A DNA stretch of 64,000 nucleotides from Henriciella sp. Its GTDB lineage: Bacteria > Pseudomonadota > Alphaproteobacteria > Caulobacterales > Hyphomonadaceae. Shown piece by piece: positions 50,169 through 58,140 of this stretch. Numbering within the stretch: position 1 is the first letter of the stretch; the number at the start of each line of letters is the position of its first letter. The translations under genes and the position numbers were made by a program. The notes beneath the pieces were generated by a model. It did not search any database and had not been told where the DNA came from. It saw only the letters and a list, made by a program, of their open reading frames with translations. The stretch covers positions 124,001 to 188,000 of the forward strand of contig JASJAO010000007.1 of NCBI GenBank assembly GCA_030066975.1, given 5' to 3'.

Positions 50169-50393
50169 ATGTTTGACTGGCTAAGCACGCAAAATACAGA
50201 GCAGCGTAAGTCGCTGGCCGATGCTTTTGGAACCTTATCAAGACTGTTTCTAGCCGGTGCTTTGGTTGGCCCGTTCGTCAATGGTGCAGAAATTGGTCCG
50301 CTGACGATTGGCGCAGCGCTTCTTGCAGGGATAGCATTTCAGCTCATTACGCTCTATATCCTGAGGACGAGAGACGAGGACCATCATGGTTGA
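50169..50393 (+). CDS. Small membrane protein, 74 aa
   Basis: Starts three bases after the efp stop. 74-aa product with two hydrophobic segments (about 24-39 and 43-65) and a short, charged C-terminus. No family recognised. The position, tight coupling to efp and a downstream overlap with another small membrane protein support it as a gene. Confidence 0.65.
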   Translation: MFDWLSTQNTEQRKSLADAFGTLSRLFLAGALVGPFVNGAEIGPLTIGAALLAGIAFQLITLYILRTRDEDHHG

Positions 50394-50505
50394 AGACCCA
50401 GTCACACAAGCCTTTATCACAGCGGCCCTGTTTACACTGGGCATTTTTGTTGTGATGCCATTGGCGTCTCGCTTTATCGCGTCCGACAAAAAAGATCGCC
50501 CTTAA
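50386..50505 (+). CDS. Very small single-span membrane protein, 39 aa
   Basis: 39-aa ORF whose ATG overlaps the end of the previous gene; GAGGA lies at proper spacing. One hydrophobic segment (residues 9-26) follows a short acidic N-terminus, with SDKKDRP as positive tail. No homologue known. The overlap and ribosome site suggest translational coupling, but a chance ORF of this size is possible. Confidence 0.5.
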   Translation: MVEDPVTQAFITAALFTLGIFVVMPLASRFIASDKKDRP

Positions 50506-50555
50506 GTCCGGCACAATTTCAGTGAGAAGCGCGCGCATGCGCGCCGTAAACCAGC

Positions 50556-51374
50556 ATGTCTAAACCCTCAGCTCTTGGCAATGTGATTATCGAAGCGGCG
50601 CGCAAGGCCGGCCGGTCGCTGGCACGTGACTTTGGTGAAGTCGAATATCTTCAGGTCTCCAAAAAGGGACCCGGTGATTTCGTATCCAATGCGGATCACC
50701 GCGCCGAAGAAATTATTTATGAGAGCCTGACCAAGGCGCGCCCGGGTTATGGTTTCGTTATGGAAGAGCGCGGCGTTGTGGAGGGCAGTGACAAGTCGAA
50801 CCGGTTCATTGTGGATCCACTGGATGGCACGCTGAATTTCCTGCACGGGCAGCCACATTATGCAGTCTCGATTGCGCTGGAACGAGAAGGCAAACTCTAT
50901 TCGGGCGTCGTCTATGATGTCGCTCGAAATGAGATTTTCTGGGGCGAAACCGGCCGCGGGGCCTGGCTCGACCAACGCAAGCTCCGCGTCGCGGGGCGAA
51001 GCAAGATGGAGACCTCGGTATTTGCCACCGGGACGCCCTGGGTCGGCAAAGCCGATGGGGTTCACACGCAGTTTGCCGCAGAGATCGCGGCAATGACCCC
51101 GGTTGTCGCTGGTATTCGCCGCCATGGCTCTGCCGCGCTGGATCTTGCCTGGGTTGCCGCCGGTCGATTTGACGGGTTCTGGGAACGTGGCCTGAAGCCC
51201 TGGGACATCGCGGCGGGTATGATCCTGGTGCGTGAGGCTGGCGGGCTAACGACAGAGATTGATGGCGGGGATCCACTCGTCACCGGATCGATCGTCAGCG
51301 CGAATGAGGCCCTGCACGGACAGTTGGAGCGCCGCCTGCGCAAAGCCGGGGCGTTTACCCCGAATGTCGACTGA
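50556..51374 (+). CDS. Inositol-1-monophosphatase family protein (SuhB-like)
   Basis: 272-aa metal-dependent phosphatase. Metal ligands are seen in FVMEERG and in IVDPLDGTLNFLHG, with the closing WERGLKPWDIAAGMILV motif carrying the last Asp. DFVSNADHRAEEII is the family start segment. Acts on inositol phosphate or related sugar phosphates; SuhB-type also has ribosome-related roles. Complete at usual length. Confidence 0.93.
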   Translation: MSKPSALGNVIIEAARKAGRSLARDFGEVEYLQVSKKGPGDFVSNADHRAEEIIYESLTKARPGYGFVMEERGVVEGSDKSNRFIVDPLDGTLNFLHGQPHYAVSIALEREGKLYSGVVYDVARNEIFWGETGRGAWLDQRKLRVAGRSKMETSVFATGTPWVGKADGVHTQFAAEIAAMTPVVAGIRRHGSAALDLAWVAAGRFDGFWERGLKPWDIAAGMILVREAGGLTTEIDGGDPLVTGSIVSANEALHGQLERRLRKAGAFTPNVD

Positions 51375-51573
51375 TCCGGATACGCCGCTTTCCGATGAGC
51401 CGCGACAAGGGCCTTTCGGGCGCGTCCGCGGCGGAATCCAGTGGCTTAACGCCAACAAGAAGCGGTTTTTCTGGTGGTGGGTCGGGTATCAGGCGATCAA
51501 GGGCATGTTGACATTGTCGCTGATCTGGATCCCGCTTCTGCTGGTCTGGCTGGGCGTGCGGGGCGGAGGCTAA
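51364..51573 (+). CDS. Small membrane protein, 69 aa
   Basis: 69-aa ORF overlapping the suhB end by 11 bases. N-terminal acidic, Pro-rich part, then KKRFFWWWVGYQAIKG and a hydrophobic span of about 20 residues to the end. No ribosome site stands out; translation coupling to suhB is likely. No family assigned. Its last four bases overlap the convergent GNAT gene. Confidence 0.55.
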   Translation: MSTDPDTPLSDEPRQGPFGRVRGGIQWLNANKKRFFWWWVGYQAIKGMLTLSLIWIPLLLVWLGVRGGG

Positions 51574-52016
51574 GCGATCTCCATACCCACGGCGTGATAC
51601 AGCTGCAGCGCGCCCGAGCGATTGTCCGCCTGCACTTTCAATGAGACTGAACGCAGGCCGCGCGCTTTGAAAGTGGCGAAGATTTGCGACATCAAAGAAG
51701 CAGCCACGCCTTTGCGGCGGTGCGCGCCATCGACCGCGATGTCTTTGACGAAGCCACTGGTCCAACACTGGGCAAAGCCGACCATGTGTGACGTGTTTGT
51801 CTCTTCAACGACGAAGAGGAGGTCTGGGTCATATTCTTCATCGCGTGTCAGATCAGGCCACCAGCGATCGAATGTCATAACTGTCCCGCCGCCGTGCGCG
51901 TAAGCGGCATTTAGAAGTGCGCGCGCAGGACGTGCGTGCTGATGTTCTTGGAAGCGAGCGAGTGCATAAGGCTTTGGCAGTTCAAGCGTTTGAACGGCGC
52001 CAAGGGTTTTTCGCAT
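51570..52016 (-). CDS. GNAT family acetyltransferase
   Basis: 148-aa GNAT protein. VKDIAVDGAHRRKGVAASLM is the acetyl-CoA motif, and SLKVQADNRSGALQLYHAVGM the end. The ATG at 52016 begins MRKTLGAVQTLELPKPY; the open frame upstream lies in other genes. Substrate unknown. Followed upstream by the YbaN-type gene on the same strand. Confidence 0.85.
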   Translation of the reverse strand: MRKTLGAVQTLELPKPYALARFQEHQHARPARALLNAAYAHGGGTVMTFDRWWPDLTRDEEYDPDLLFVVEETNTSHMVGFAQCWTSGFVKDIAVDGAHRRKGVAASLMSQIFATFKARGLRSVSLKVQADNRSGALQLYHAVGMEIA

Positions 52017-52045
52017 GAGAAGCGTCTCTGCGCCCTGCCCCACAC

Positions 52046-52399
52046 TCAAGCCTCCCGCCGTGTCACGATATAGACCGAGACACAGGCCAGCACGCTCAGC
52101 AAGATGGCCAGAACGATCAATCGCTCGCGCAGGAAATAGGCGCTGATCGCAGCAGACACGAGGATGCCTCCGATGGCGGTGAGCTTGCTCTTGCGCGGTA
52201 AAATACCCTTGTCGACAAAGCCTTCCACAGTGCTGCCAACGCCCGGCTGTCGATAAATCCAGTCGCGCATGGCCGGGCTGGACCGGGCGAAGCAATAGGC
52301 GGCCAGGATCCAGAAAATCGTGGTTGGCCAGATCGGCAGGATCAAGCCGATCGCGCCCGCTAAAAAGAAGATACCGCCCAGGATGCGCAAGAGGATCAT
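52046..52399 (-). CDS. YbaN family (DUF454) membrane protein
   Basis: 117-aa inner-membrane protein. LRILGGIFFLAGAIGLILP followed by PTTIFWILAAYCFARSSPAM is the hallmark of YbaN/DUF454; two further segments follow. Function unknown. Start chosen at MILLRILGG, matching the family's length. Confidence 0.85.
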   Translation of the reverse strand: MILLRILGGIFFLAGAIGLILPIWPTTIFWILAAYCFARSSPAMRDWIYRQPGVGSTVEGFVDKGILPRKSKLTAIGGILVSAAISAYFLRERLIVLAILLSVLACVSVYIVTRREA

Positions 52400-52455
52400 A
52401 CCGCGAGTGAGTAACACGAACGGCCCTAGCGGCAAGACGTGTCTCACGCGTGCTG

Positions 52456-53643
52456 TCAGATGGCTTCCGCAGCCGCCGCCGCACTCGCCCAGGCCCACTG
52501 AAAATTATAACCGCCGAGCCAGCCCGTGACATCGACGCATTCGCCAATGAAGAACAGGCCGGGCCGTTTCCGGCTTTCCATGGTGCGCGATGAGAGCGCG
52601 TTCGTGTCGACGCCGCCCGCAGTGACTTCCGCGGTGCGCCAGCCTTCCGTTCCGGCGGGCGTCAAACGCCAGGCCTTGAGGGTCTGGGCCAGGATCTCAA
52701 TATTGACCTTGGAGAGTTCAGCCAGACGTATCGTGGCAGGCAGGTCGACCTCCGCGCAGATATGGGGTGCGAGACGGGCGGGAAGCTCGCCCGACAGAAA
52801 GCTTTCAAGGGTTTGACGTGCAGCGCTGTCGCGGGCTTCACTCAAGGCGGTGCGGACATCGCGGCCGGGGGCAAGATCAACGCTTATGCGCTCGCCCTCG
52901 CGCCAATAGGATGAGATCTGCAAGACCGCTGGGCCAGAGAGGCCACGGTGTGTGAACAGCATGTTTTCGACAAAACTCGGGCCAGCCTGGGCGCGCGCTT
53001 CAACCTGCACGCTGACCCCTGACAGGGCCGAAAACGCGTCATGTGCGGCGCCGGTAAAGGTCAGCGGGACCAGGGCCGGGCGAGTCGGGACAATATCGTG
53101 ACCGAACTGGCGCGCGATCTGATAGGCAAGTCCGGTTGCCCCCATTTTCGGAATCGAGAGGCCGCCCGTGGCAACAATCAGATGCGCCGCCGACACGGGG
53201 CCGAACGTGCTCTGGACTATGAAACGCCCATTGGCGAAGACGATCTCGCCAATCTCAACCTCCAGCGCTAGTTCTCCACGCGCATGGCTCAGCTCGTCGA
53301 GCAGCATCTGGATCACGGCGCCGCTTCTCTGATCGCAAAACAACTGCCCCAAGGTCTTTTCATGCCAGGTCAAACCATGCGCGGCCATCAGGTCACAAAA
53401 ATCCCAGGGCGTGTAGCGCGCCAATGCTGACTTGGCGAAGTGTGGATTGGCAGAAATAAACGCCTTGGGTTCGGTCTCCATGTTGGTGAAATTGCAGCGC
53501 CCGCCGCCGGAGATGCGGACTTTTTCGGCTGGCTTGCGCGCATGGTCGAGGACGAGAACAGACCGCCCACGGGCGGCGGCTCTCGCACCACAGAACAGGC
53601 CGGCAGCGCCTGCACCCAGGATCAGGGCATCAACGGTTTTCAA
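52456..53643 (-). CDS. BaiN/HI0933 family flavoprotein
   Basis: 395-aa NAD(P)/FAD-dependent oxidoreductase. The N-terminal DALILGAGAAGLFCGARAAA binds FAD, EKVRISGGGRCNFTN is the family signature, FTHRGLSGPAVLQIS marks the middle, and the C-terminal GLFFIGECVDVTGWLGGYNF closes it. Physiological substrate is not known. Its 5' end faces the gap before the small 53740 ORF. Confidence 0.92.
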   Translation of the reverse strand: MKTVDALILGAGAAGLFCGARAAARGRSVLVLDHARKPAEKVRISGGGRCNFTNMETEPKAFISANPHFAKSALARYTPWDFCDLMAAHGLTWHEKTLGQLFCDQRSGAVIQMLLDELSHARGELALEVEIGEIVFANGRFIVQSTFGPVSAAHLIVATGGLSIPKMGATGLAYQIARQFGHDIVPTRPALVPLTFTGAAHDAFSALSGVSVQVEARAQAGPSFVENMLFTHRGLSGPAVLQISSYWREGERISVDLAPGRDVRTALSEARDSAARQTLESFLSGELPARLAPHICAEVDLPATIRLAELSKVNIEILAQTLKAWRLTPAGTEGWRTAEVTAGGVDTNALSSRTMESRKRPGLFFIGECVDVTGWLGGYNFQWAWASAAAAAEAI

Positions 53644-53710
53644 TCAGATTCTCCGGCGCGGACGTGGGCGGAGTGATACACCACTCGCCCGTGCAATGAA
53701 GCCCCGAACA

Positions 53711-53726
53711 GCTGAAGCGCTTCAGC
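53711..53726. promoter_or_regulatory. 16-bp perfect palindrome upstream of the M81 peptidase region
   Basis: GCTGAAGCGCTTCAGC is its own reverse complement. It lies in the 269-base gap before the M81 gene, 13 bases before a small ORF's ATG. Suits a dimeric regulator. No cognate regulator in view. Confidence 0.4.
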
Positions 53727-53739
53727 ACCCTATCGGGCG

Positions 53740-53916
53740 ATGGGTGTGCCGAATGCATCTATCGGATCGATCTCACTGGTGCGGCTTACCATCAGGGTGG
53801 ATATCTCTGATGACGCAAAAGTGGCTTGTACCCCTTTGATTGAAGAAAGGCTTGGCCTGTCTGTTCAAATCGCTAAAGGAGCGAGAATTGAGGTGTTGCA
53901 AAAGGGGCGCTCATGA
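53740..53916 (+). CDS. Possible small protein coupled to the M81 peptidase gene, 58 aa
   Basis: 58-codon frame ending in an ATGA overlap with the M81 gene, a classical coupling arrangement. The product is a small mixed-charge peptide with DISDDAKVACTPLIEERLGL and ends KGRS; it has no signal peptide and no recognised family. It may instead be the C-terminal remnant of a lost gene. Codon use in the frame looks coding-like, but I cannot measure it. Confidence 0.4.
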   Translation: MGVPNASIGSISLVRLTIRVDISDDAKVACTPLIEERLGLSVQIAKGARIEVLQKGRS

Positions 53917-55385
53917 AGGTCTTTACAGCCTGCCTTGCCACCGAAACAAACACGTTCTCACCGGTACCAACCGGGCGCAGGGCGTTTAAGGAATATGGTA
54001 TTTTCCGAGGTGATGGTTCTGCCCATCCGGAGAAAGCCATGTATGGTCCGCTGCTGGCAGATTGGCGCAACATGGCTGAACAGGACGGCTTCGAAGTTAT
54101 CGAAAGCCTTTGCCTTTATGCCCAACCGGCGGGGCCAACGCCGCAGGCATTATATGAAGAGTTCCGTGATATCATTCTTGAAGACCTGCGCGCGGCAGGG
54201 CACGTCGATATCGTCCTGCTGTGTCTGCACGGTGCCATGGTCGCTGAGGGGTATGACGACTGTGAAGGCGACCTGCTACGCCATATCCGTGCGCTGACCG
54301 GCCCCGGCGTCGTCATCGGGGCGCTGCTTGATCTGCACTGCCACACCTCAGCCGAGATGTTGGAGATTCCTGATCTCCTAGTAGCGTATCAAGAGTATCC
54401 CCATACAGACATTCATAGCCGCGGCGGGCAGCTCTATGCCCTTTGCCTGCAGGCAGCGCGAGGCCTGATCCAGCCGGTGACCCGCGCTTATGATTGCAAG
54501 ATGATCGGACTGTGGAAGACTTTCAAGGAACCGACAAAGAGCCTTGTGGCCGACATGCGCCGGTACGAAGCGGAGGACGGGGTTCTGTCAGTGTCTTTTG
54601 GTCATGGCTTTCCCTGGGCCGATGTTGCCGAGGTCGGCGCAAAAGTCTGGGTCATCACAGACAATGATCCCGAACGGGCTGCCACGCTGGCGGAACGTGT
54701 TGGCCAAGACGTGATTGGCATTCGCGAAGCCGGATTGCTGAAACCCCTGGAGGTTGACGCCGCCATTGATGAGGCACTTGCAACAGCGCAGGGGCTGGTT
54801 GTGATGGGCGACATCGCCGACAATTCCGGCGGCGGCGCGATGTCGGACTCCACCTTCATACTGCAACGTTTTCTGGAGCGTGGGGTTACCGATGCAGCGC
54901 TGGGTTATTTCTGGGACAAGGGCGCGGTCGAAATCTGTATGAATGCCGGGGTCGGTACGAGACTAAAATTGCGGGTGGGCGGTAAATGCGGGCCGGCATC
55001 GGGCGACCCGGTCGATCTTGATGGAACCGTACGCGGCCTGCTGGAGAATTATGTACAGCCGGGGCTCAGCGGCGCGCCGTCTCATCTGGGAACCGCCGTC
55101 TGGTTTCAGGCGCGCGGATTGGATCTGGTCCTGACCTCGCTGCGCGAACAGCCGTTCTTCCCGGATGCCTTCTTCGACCTCGGCATCGATCTCACGCAGC
55201 GCAAGATCTGCGTGGTCAAGTCCATGGAGCATTTCACAGGCGGCTTCGGTCCGATTGCAAGCAAGGTGCTCTACGTGAACACACCTGGCGCGCTTGGCTG
55301 TGATTTTGCAACCCTGCCTTACACGCGGCGCGCGCCGGACTATTGGCCACGCTCTAAGATCGCCGCCGGCGCGTCGTTTCCTTAA
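53913..55385 (+). CDS. M81 family metallopeptidase (MlrC-like)
   Basis: 490-aa zinc peptidase of the MlrC family, known for cleaving linearised microcystin peptides. N-terminal ATETNTFSP, LLCLHGAMVAEGYDDCEGD, zinc-site GALLDLHCHTSAEM (D..H.H), YQEYPHTD and GDIADNSGGGAMSDST match the family. No signal peptide: cytosolic, so it handles small imported peptides. AAGGGG precedes the ATG. Convergent with the serine-hydrolase gene. Confidence 0.92.
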   Translation: MKVFTACLATETNTFSPVPTGRRAFKEYGIFRGDGSAHPEKAMYGPLLADWRNMAEQDGFEVIESLCLYAQPAGPTPQALYEEFRDIILEDLRAAGHVDIVLLCLHGAMVAEGYDDCEGDLLRHIRALTGPGVVIGALLDLHCHTSAEMLEIPDLLVAYQEYPHTDIHSRGGQLYALCLQAARGLIQPVTRAYDCKMIGLWKTFKEPTKSLVADMRRYEAEDGVLSVSFGHGFPWADVAEVGAKVWVITDNDPERAATLAERVGQDVIGIREAGLLKPLEVDAAIDEALATAQGLVVMGDIADNSGGGAMSDSTFILQRFLERGVTDAALGYFWDKGAVEICMNAGVGTRLKLRVGGKCGPASGDPVDLDGTVRGLLENYVQPGLSGAPSHLGTAVWFQARGLDLVLTSLREQPFFPDAFFDLGIDLTQRKICVVKSMEHFTGGFGPIASKVLYVNTPGALGCDFATLPYTRRAPDYWPRSKIAAGASFP

Positions 55386-55399
55386 ATCCAGCCAGAGTA

Positions 55400-56932
55400 T
55401 CAATCAGAACTGAAGCGCGTCGCCGTGCGATACTGAAATTTGATTTCTGGTGCCGCATCCGTGCTGACCGTATCCATCTCAAACGTCATTCCATTATCAA
55501 GGAAGAACGTCGTCTCTGATGACGCGAAAATTTTGGAGCGCGGAAAGAAGTTCGCGTGGTCCATCCAAGGGCCATCGTCTTCGAGGCTAATATTTATGGT
55601 AAAGATGCCAAAGCCCGGCCATTCAAACTGGTAATTGCCCACCATCGCGCTGGCAGTTTCTTCGCTGATGGCGACAGCAGACCTTGTCTCCGGCGCGCCA
55701 TAGGCCCAGCCATAGACGGATGAAATGGCGGCAAGTATCTCGCTGATCAGCCGGTCACCCTTGTCGGAATTGGTCATGATCACCGCGCCGCCGCGCCCAT
55801 CGGTATAAGCAAACATCTGGGATCTGAACCCATAGTTTGCGCCGGAATGCCCGATACTGATGCCGTCCGCTTCGTCATCAACGCGGAAGGTCAGACCCCA
55901 TCCATCGATTTGCGGGGTCAACATCTCGCGCGCCGATGACACACTTAACATGCGGCCCTCTTCGCCCTTTGCCGCCTCCGTGACATTCAGCAAAAACCGG
56001 GCAAGATCTGTCGGCGTTGTCCACAGACCCGCTGCGGCGAGTTCGGGATAGATGTTCCCAAGACCGGGCATGGGCTGGGCCGCCACGCCAAAATGCGCGC
56101 GCGCTGCATTTTCAGTCCAGTCGCCAGATAAAGGTTGAACGAACGTGCTGCGCGTCATGCCGACAGGGTCAAATAGGTTTTCCGTGGCCAAATCTGCAAA
56201 GCGCTTGCCCGAGACATCGCTCGCCAGCTGCTGCATGACGGTCAGGCCGCCGCCGGAATAGTGGCTTTCCATCCCCGGGTCACGAACAACCTCAACCGCT
56301 GGAGTGTTGGCGGGGGCTTCCCCGTTTAGAATTTGTACAGCCGTCGGAATATCCGCCCCGTCGGTGTAGCCGGGGAAGCCTGATACCGACAGCCCTGCAC
56401 TGTGCGTCATCAAATGGCGAAGCGTCACGCTTTGCTCGACCGTGAACTCATTGTCGGGCACCGACCAGGCGGTCAACTTGTCATTGACCGGCGCATCAAG
56501 CTGCAGCTGACCCTGGTCAACCAGCGTCATGGTCGCCGCCCCGGCGACAGGCTTGGACACTGACGCGGCTTGAAACACCGTATCAGTATTGGCGGCCGCA
56601 TTCGTCTCAGTGTCTGCGACCCCATACGTCTTTGCCCAGGCAATCTCGCCATTCTCGATCACGGCAATGCTGACCGCCGGCGTGGTATAAAGCGCCATGC
56701 GGTCTGCCAGGGTCCAGGCCTTTTGCGGCGCACCTTCGACCAGAACAGGCGTTAGCAAGCCGGTCTCGACAGCCTCAATTTTTGCAGCAAGCTCGGCGCC
56801 GTCAGACGTGGCAACAGACGTCTCAACCTCAACACCCGCTTCCGGCGCGGACGCGGAGTCAGGTGATCCACAAGCCGCCAGAAGGACCGCGGCTATGGCG
56901 GCTGGTGCGGAAATCGTAATGGACCTATTCAT
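55400..56932 (-). CDS. Serine hydrolase lipoprotein, beta-lactamase family
   Basis: 510-aa lipoprotein with signal ending VLLAAC (C21) and a Ser/Glu-rich linker. The catalytic domain has S124-x-x-K127 in SVSKPVAG, YSGGGLTVMQQL where YxN reads YSG, and GHSGANYGF as the final motif. A small C-terminal beta domain (from about 410) follows, like DUF3471. Likely outer-membrane-anchored esterase or D-amino peptidase; substrate unknown. It is last of the operon from 61377 and begins five bases after the ammonia-lyase-like gene. Confidence 0.88.
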   Translation of the reverse strand: MNRSITISAPAAIAAVLLAACGSPDSASAPEAGVEVETSVATSDGAELAAKIEAVETGLLTPVLVEGAPQKAWTLADRMALYTTPAVSIAVIENGEIAWAKTYGVADTETNAAANTDTVFQAASVSKPVAGAATMTLVDQGQLQLDAPVNDKLTAWSVPDNEFTVEQSVTLRHLMTHSAGLSVSGFPGYTDGADIPTAVQILNGEAPANTPAVEVVRDPGMESHYSGGGLTVMQQLASDVSGKRFADLATENLFDPVGMTRSTFVQPLSGDWTENAARAHFGVAAQPMPGLGNIYPELAAAGLWTTPTDLARFLLNVTEAAKGEEGRMLSVSSAREMLTPQIDGWGLTFRVDDEADGISIGHSGANYGFRSQMFAYTDGRGGAVIMTNSDKGDRLISEILAAISSVYGWAYGAPETRSAVAISEETASAMVGNYQFEWPGFGIFTINISLEDDGPWMDHANFFPRSKIFASSETTFFLDNGMTFEMDTVSTDAAPEIKFQYRTATRFSSD

Positions 56933-56937
56933 AGCGC

Positions 56938-58140
56938 TTACCCTGCATGTTTGGTGATTGTCTCGTAGAGATGAGGGTCCGTCGCCCCCTCTGTCCCCAG
57001 TAACAGGATCCGACTATCGGTATCCAGCGATAAACGCGCTTTCAGATCGGGCTGCTCGCCGAGTGCCAACAGAGCCACAAGACCGGCGACCGCCGATTCG
57101 CCTGCCTCAATCGCGCCGGCATCGCGGCGGGCGAGGTCGCGCATCGCCTGCGGGATCGCCGCATCGTCAATTATCAGGAAATGATCGGTTCCGGCCTGCA
57201 CGACCGGCCAGGCGAGCGTTGAGACCTCGCCGCAAGACAGGCCGGCCATAATGGTTTCAAGATCGCCTTCGACCGCAACGGGGTGTCCCGCCTTGGCGCT
57301 TTGGTACAAGCAGTCGGCTGTTTCAGGTTCGACGATTATGAACCGGGGCCGGTTCGCCCCGTATACATCCCAAAGATGGCCGATCACGGCCGCCGCCAGA
57401 CCTCCGACACCGCCTTGCACAAACACATGTGTCGGCGGCGCAGGCAGCTGATCGACGATTTCCGCGGTCATGACGGTGTAGCCCCGCATCACATCGGTCG
57501 GCGGGTCGACATAGCCCTCATAGGAGGTGTCAGAGACGACGAACCATCCGTTCTCTTCCGCGTCTTTGGCCGTCTGGTGGACCGAGTCATCGTAATTTCC
57601 CGCGACCCGGATCACCTTGGCGCCAAAAGAGGCAAGAGCGTTCTCTCGGCCCTCGCTGACCCCCGCATGGATATAGATCATACAGGGGCAACCGCGTCGC
57701 TGCGCGCCCCAGGCAACGGAGCGCCCATGATTGCCATCTGTAGCCGTAGCGATGGTGATGTTGGCACAATCGTCCCGATAAGCACCGGCGTGCAGTTTCT
57801 CTGCACTGACGGGCTCGCCCGGGCGGCGTTTTTCGATCTCTCGCAAGAGCAGCTGATCGACGGCGTAGGCCCCGCCAAGCGCTTTGAAGCTGCGCAGGCC
57901 AAACCGGGGGCTTTCATCCTTGTACCAGATCGCGCCGACGCCTGCCCTGTCGGTCATGTCATTCAGTGAGACTAGAGGCGTCGGGGCATAACCCGGCCAA
58001 TCTGAAATCTCCTTGCGAATGGACTGCGCGATACCATCATTGAACAAGGGCTGCAGCGACGATGGATAGGCGCCTCCCGGCTTGGCGACCGGGTTATCAT
58101 AGACCGACAGGCGCACCGTCTGATACGTCTGATCAAGCAT
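56938..58140 (-). CDS. Diaminopropionate ammonia-lyase-like PLP enzyme
   Basis: 400-aa fold-type II PLP enzyme resembling diaminopropionate ammonia-lyase (DpaL/YgeX), related to threonine dehydratase. Schiff-base Lys is K86 in RSFKALGGAYA. Other landmarks are KDESPRFGLRSFK, TATDGNHGRSVAWGAQ, DTSYEGYVDPPTDVMRGYTV and a Gly-rich phosphate loop (QGGVGGLAAAV). Known members convert diaminopropionate, or serine/threonine slowly, to pyruvate or 2-oxobutyrate plus ammonia. Overlaps the isomerase gene by eight bases; sits in a sugar operon, which is unusual. Confidence 0.9.
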   Translation of the reverse strand: MLDQTYQTVRLSVYDNPVAKPGGAYPSSLQPLFNDGIAQSIRKEISDWPGYAPTPLVSLNDMTDRAGVGAIWYKDESPRFGLRSFKALGGAYAVDQLLLREIEKRRPGEPVSAEKLHAGAYRDDCANITIATATDGNHGRSVAWGAQRRGCPCMIYIHAGVSEGRENALASFGAKVIRVAGNYDDSVHQTAKDAEENGWFVVSDTSYEGYVDPPTDVMRGYTVMTAEIVDQLPAPPTHVFVQGGVGGLAAAVIGHLWDVYGANRPRFIIVEPETADCLYQSAKAGHPVAVEGDLETIMAGLSCGEVSTLAWPVVQAGTDHFLIIDDAAIPQAMRDLARRDAGAIEAGESAVAGLVALLALGEQPDLKARLSLDTDSRILLLGTEGATDPHLYETITKHAG

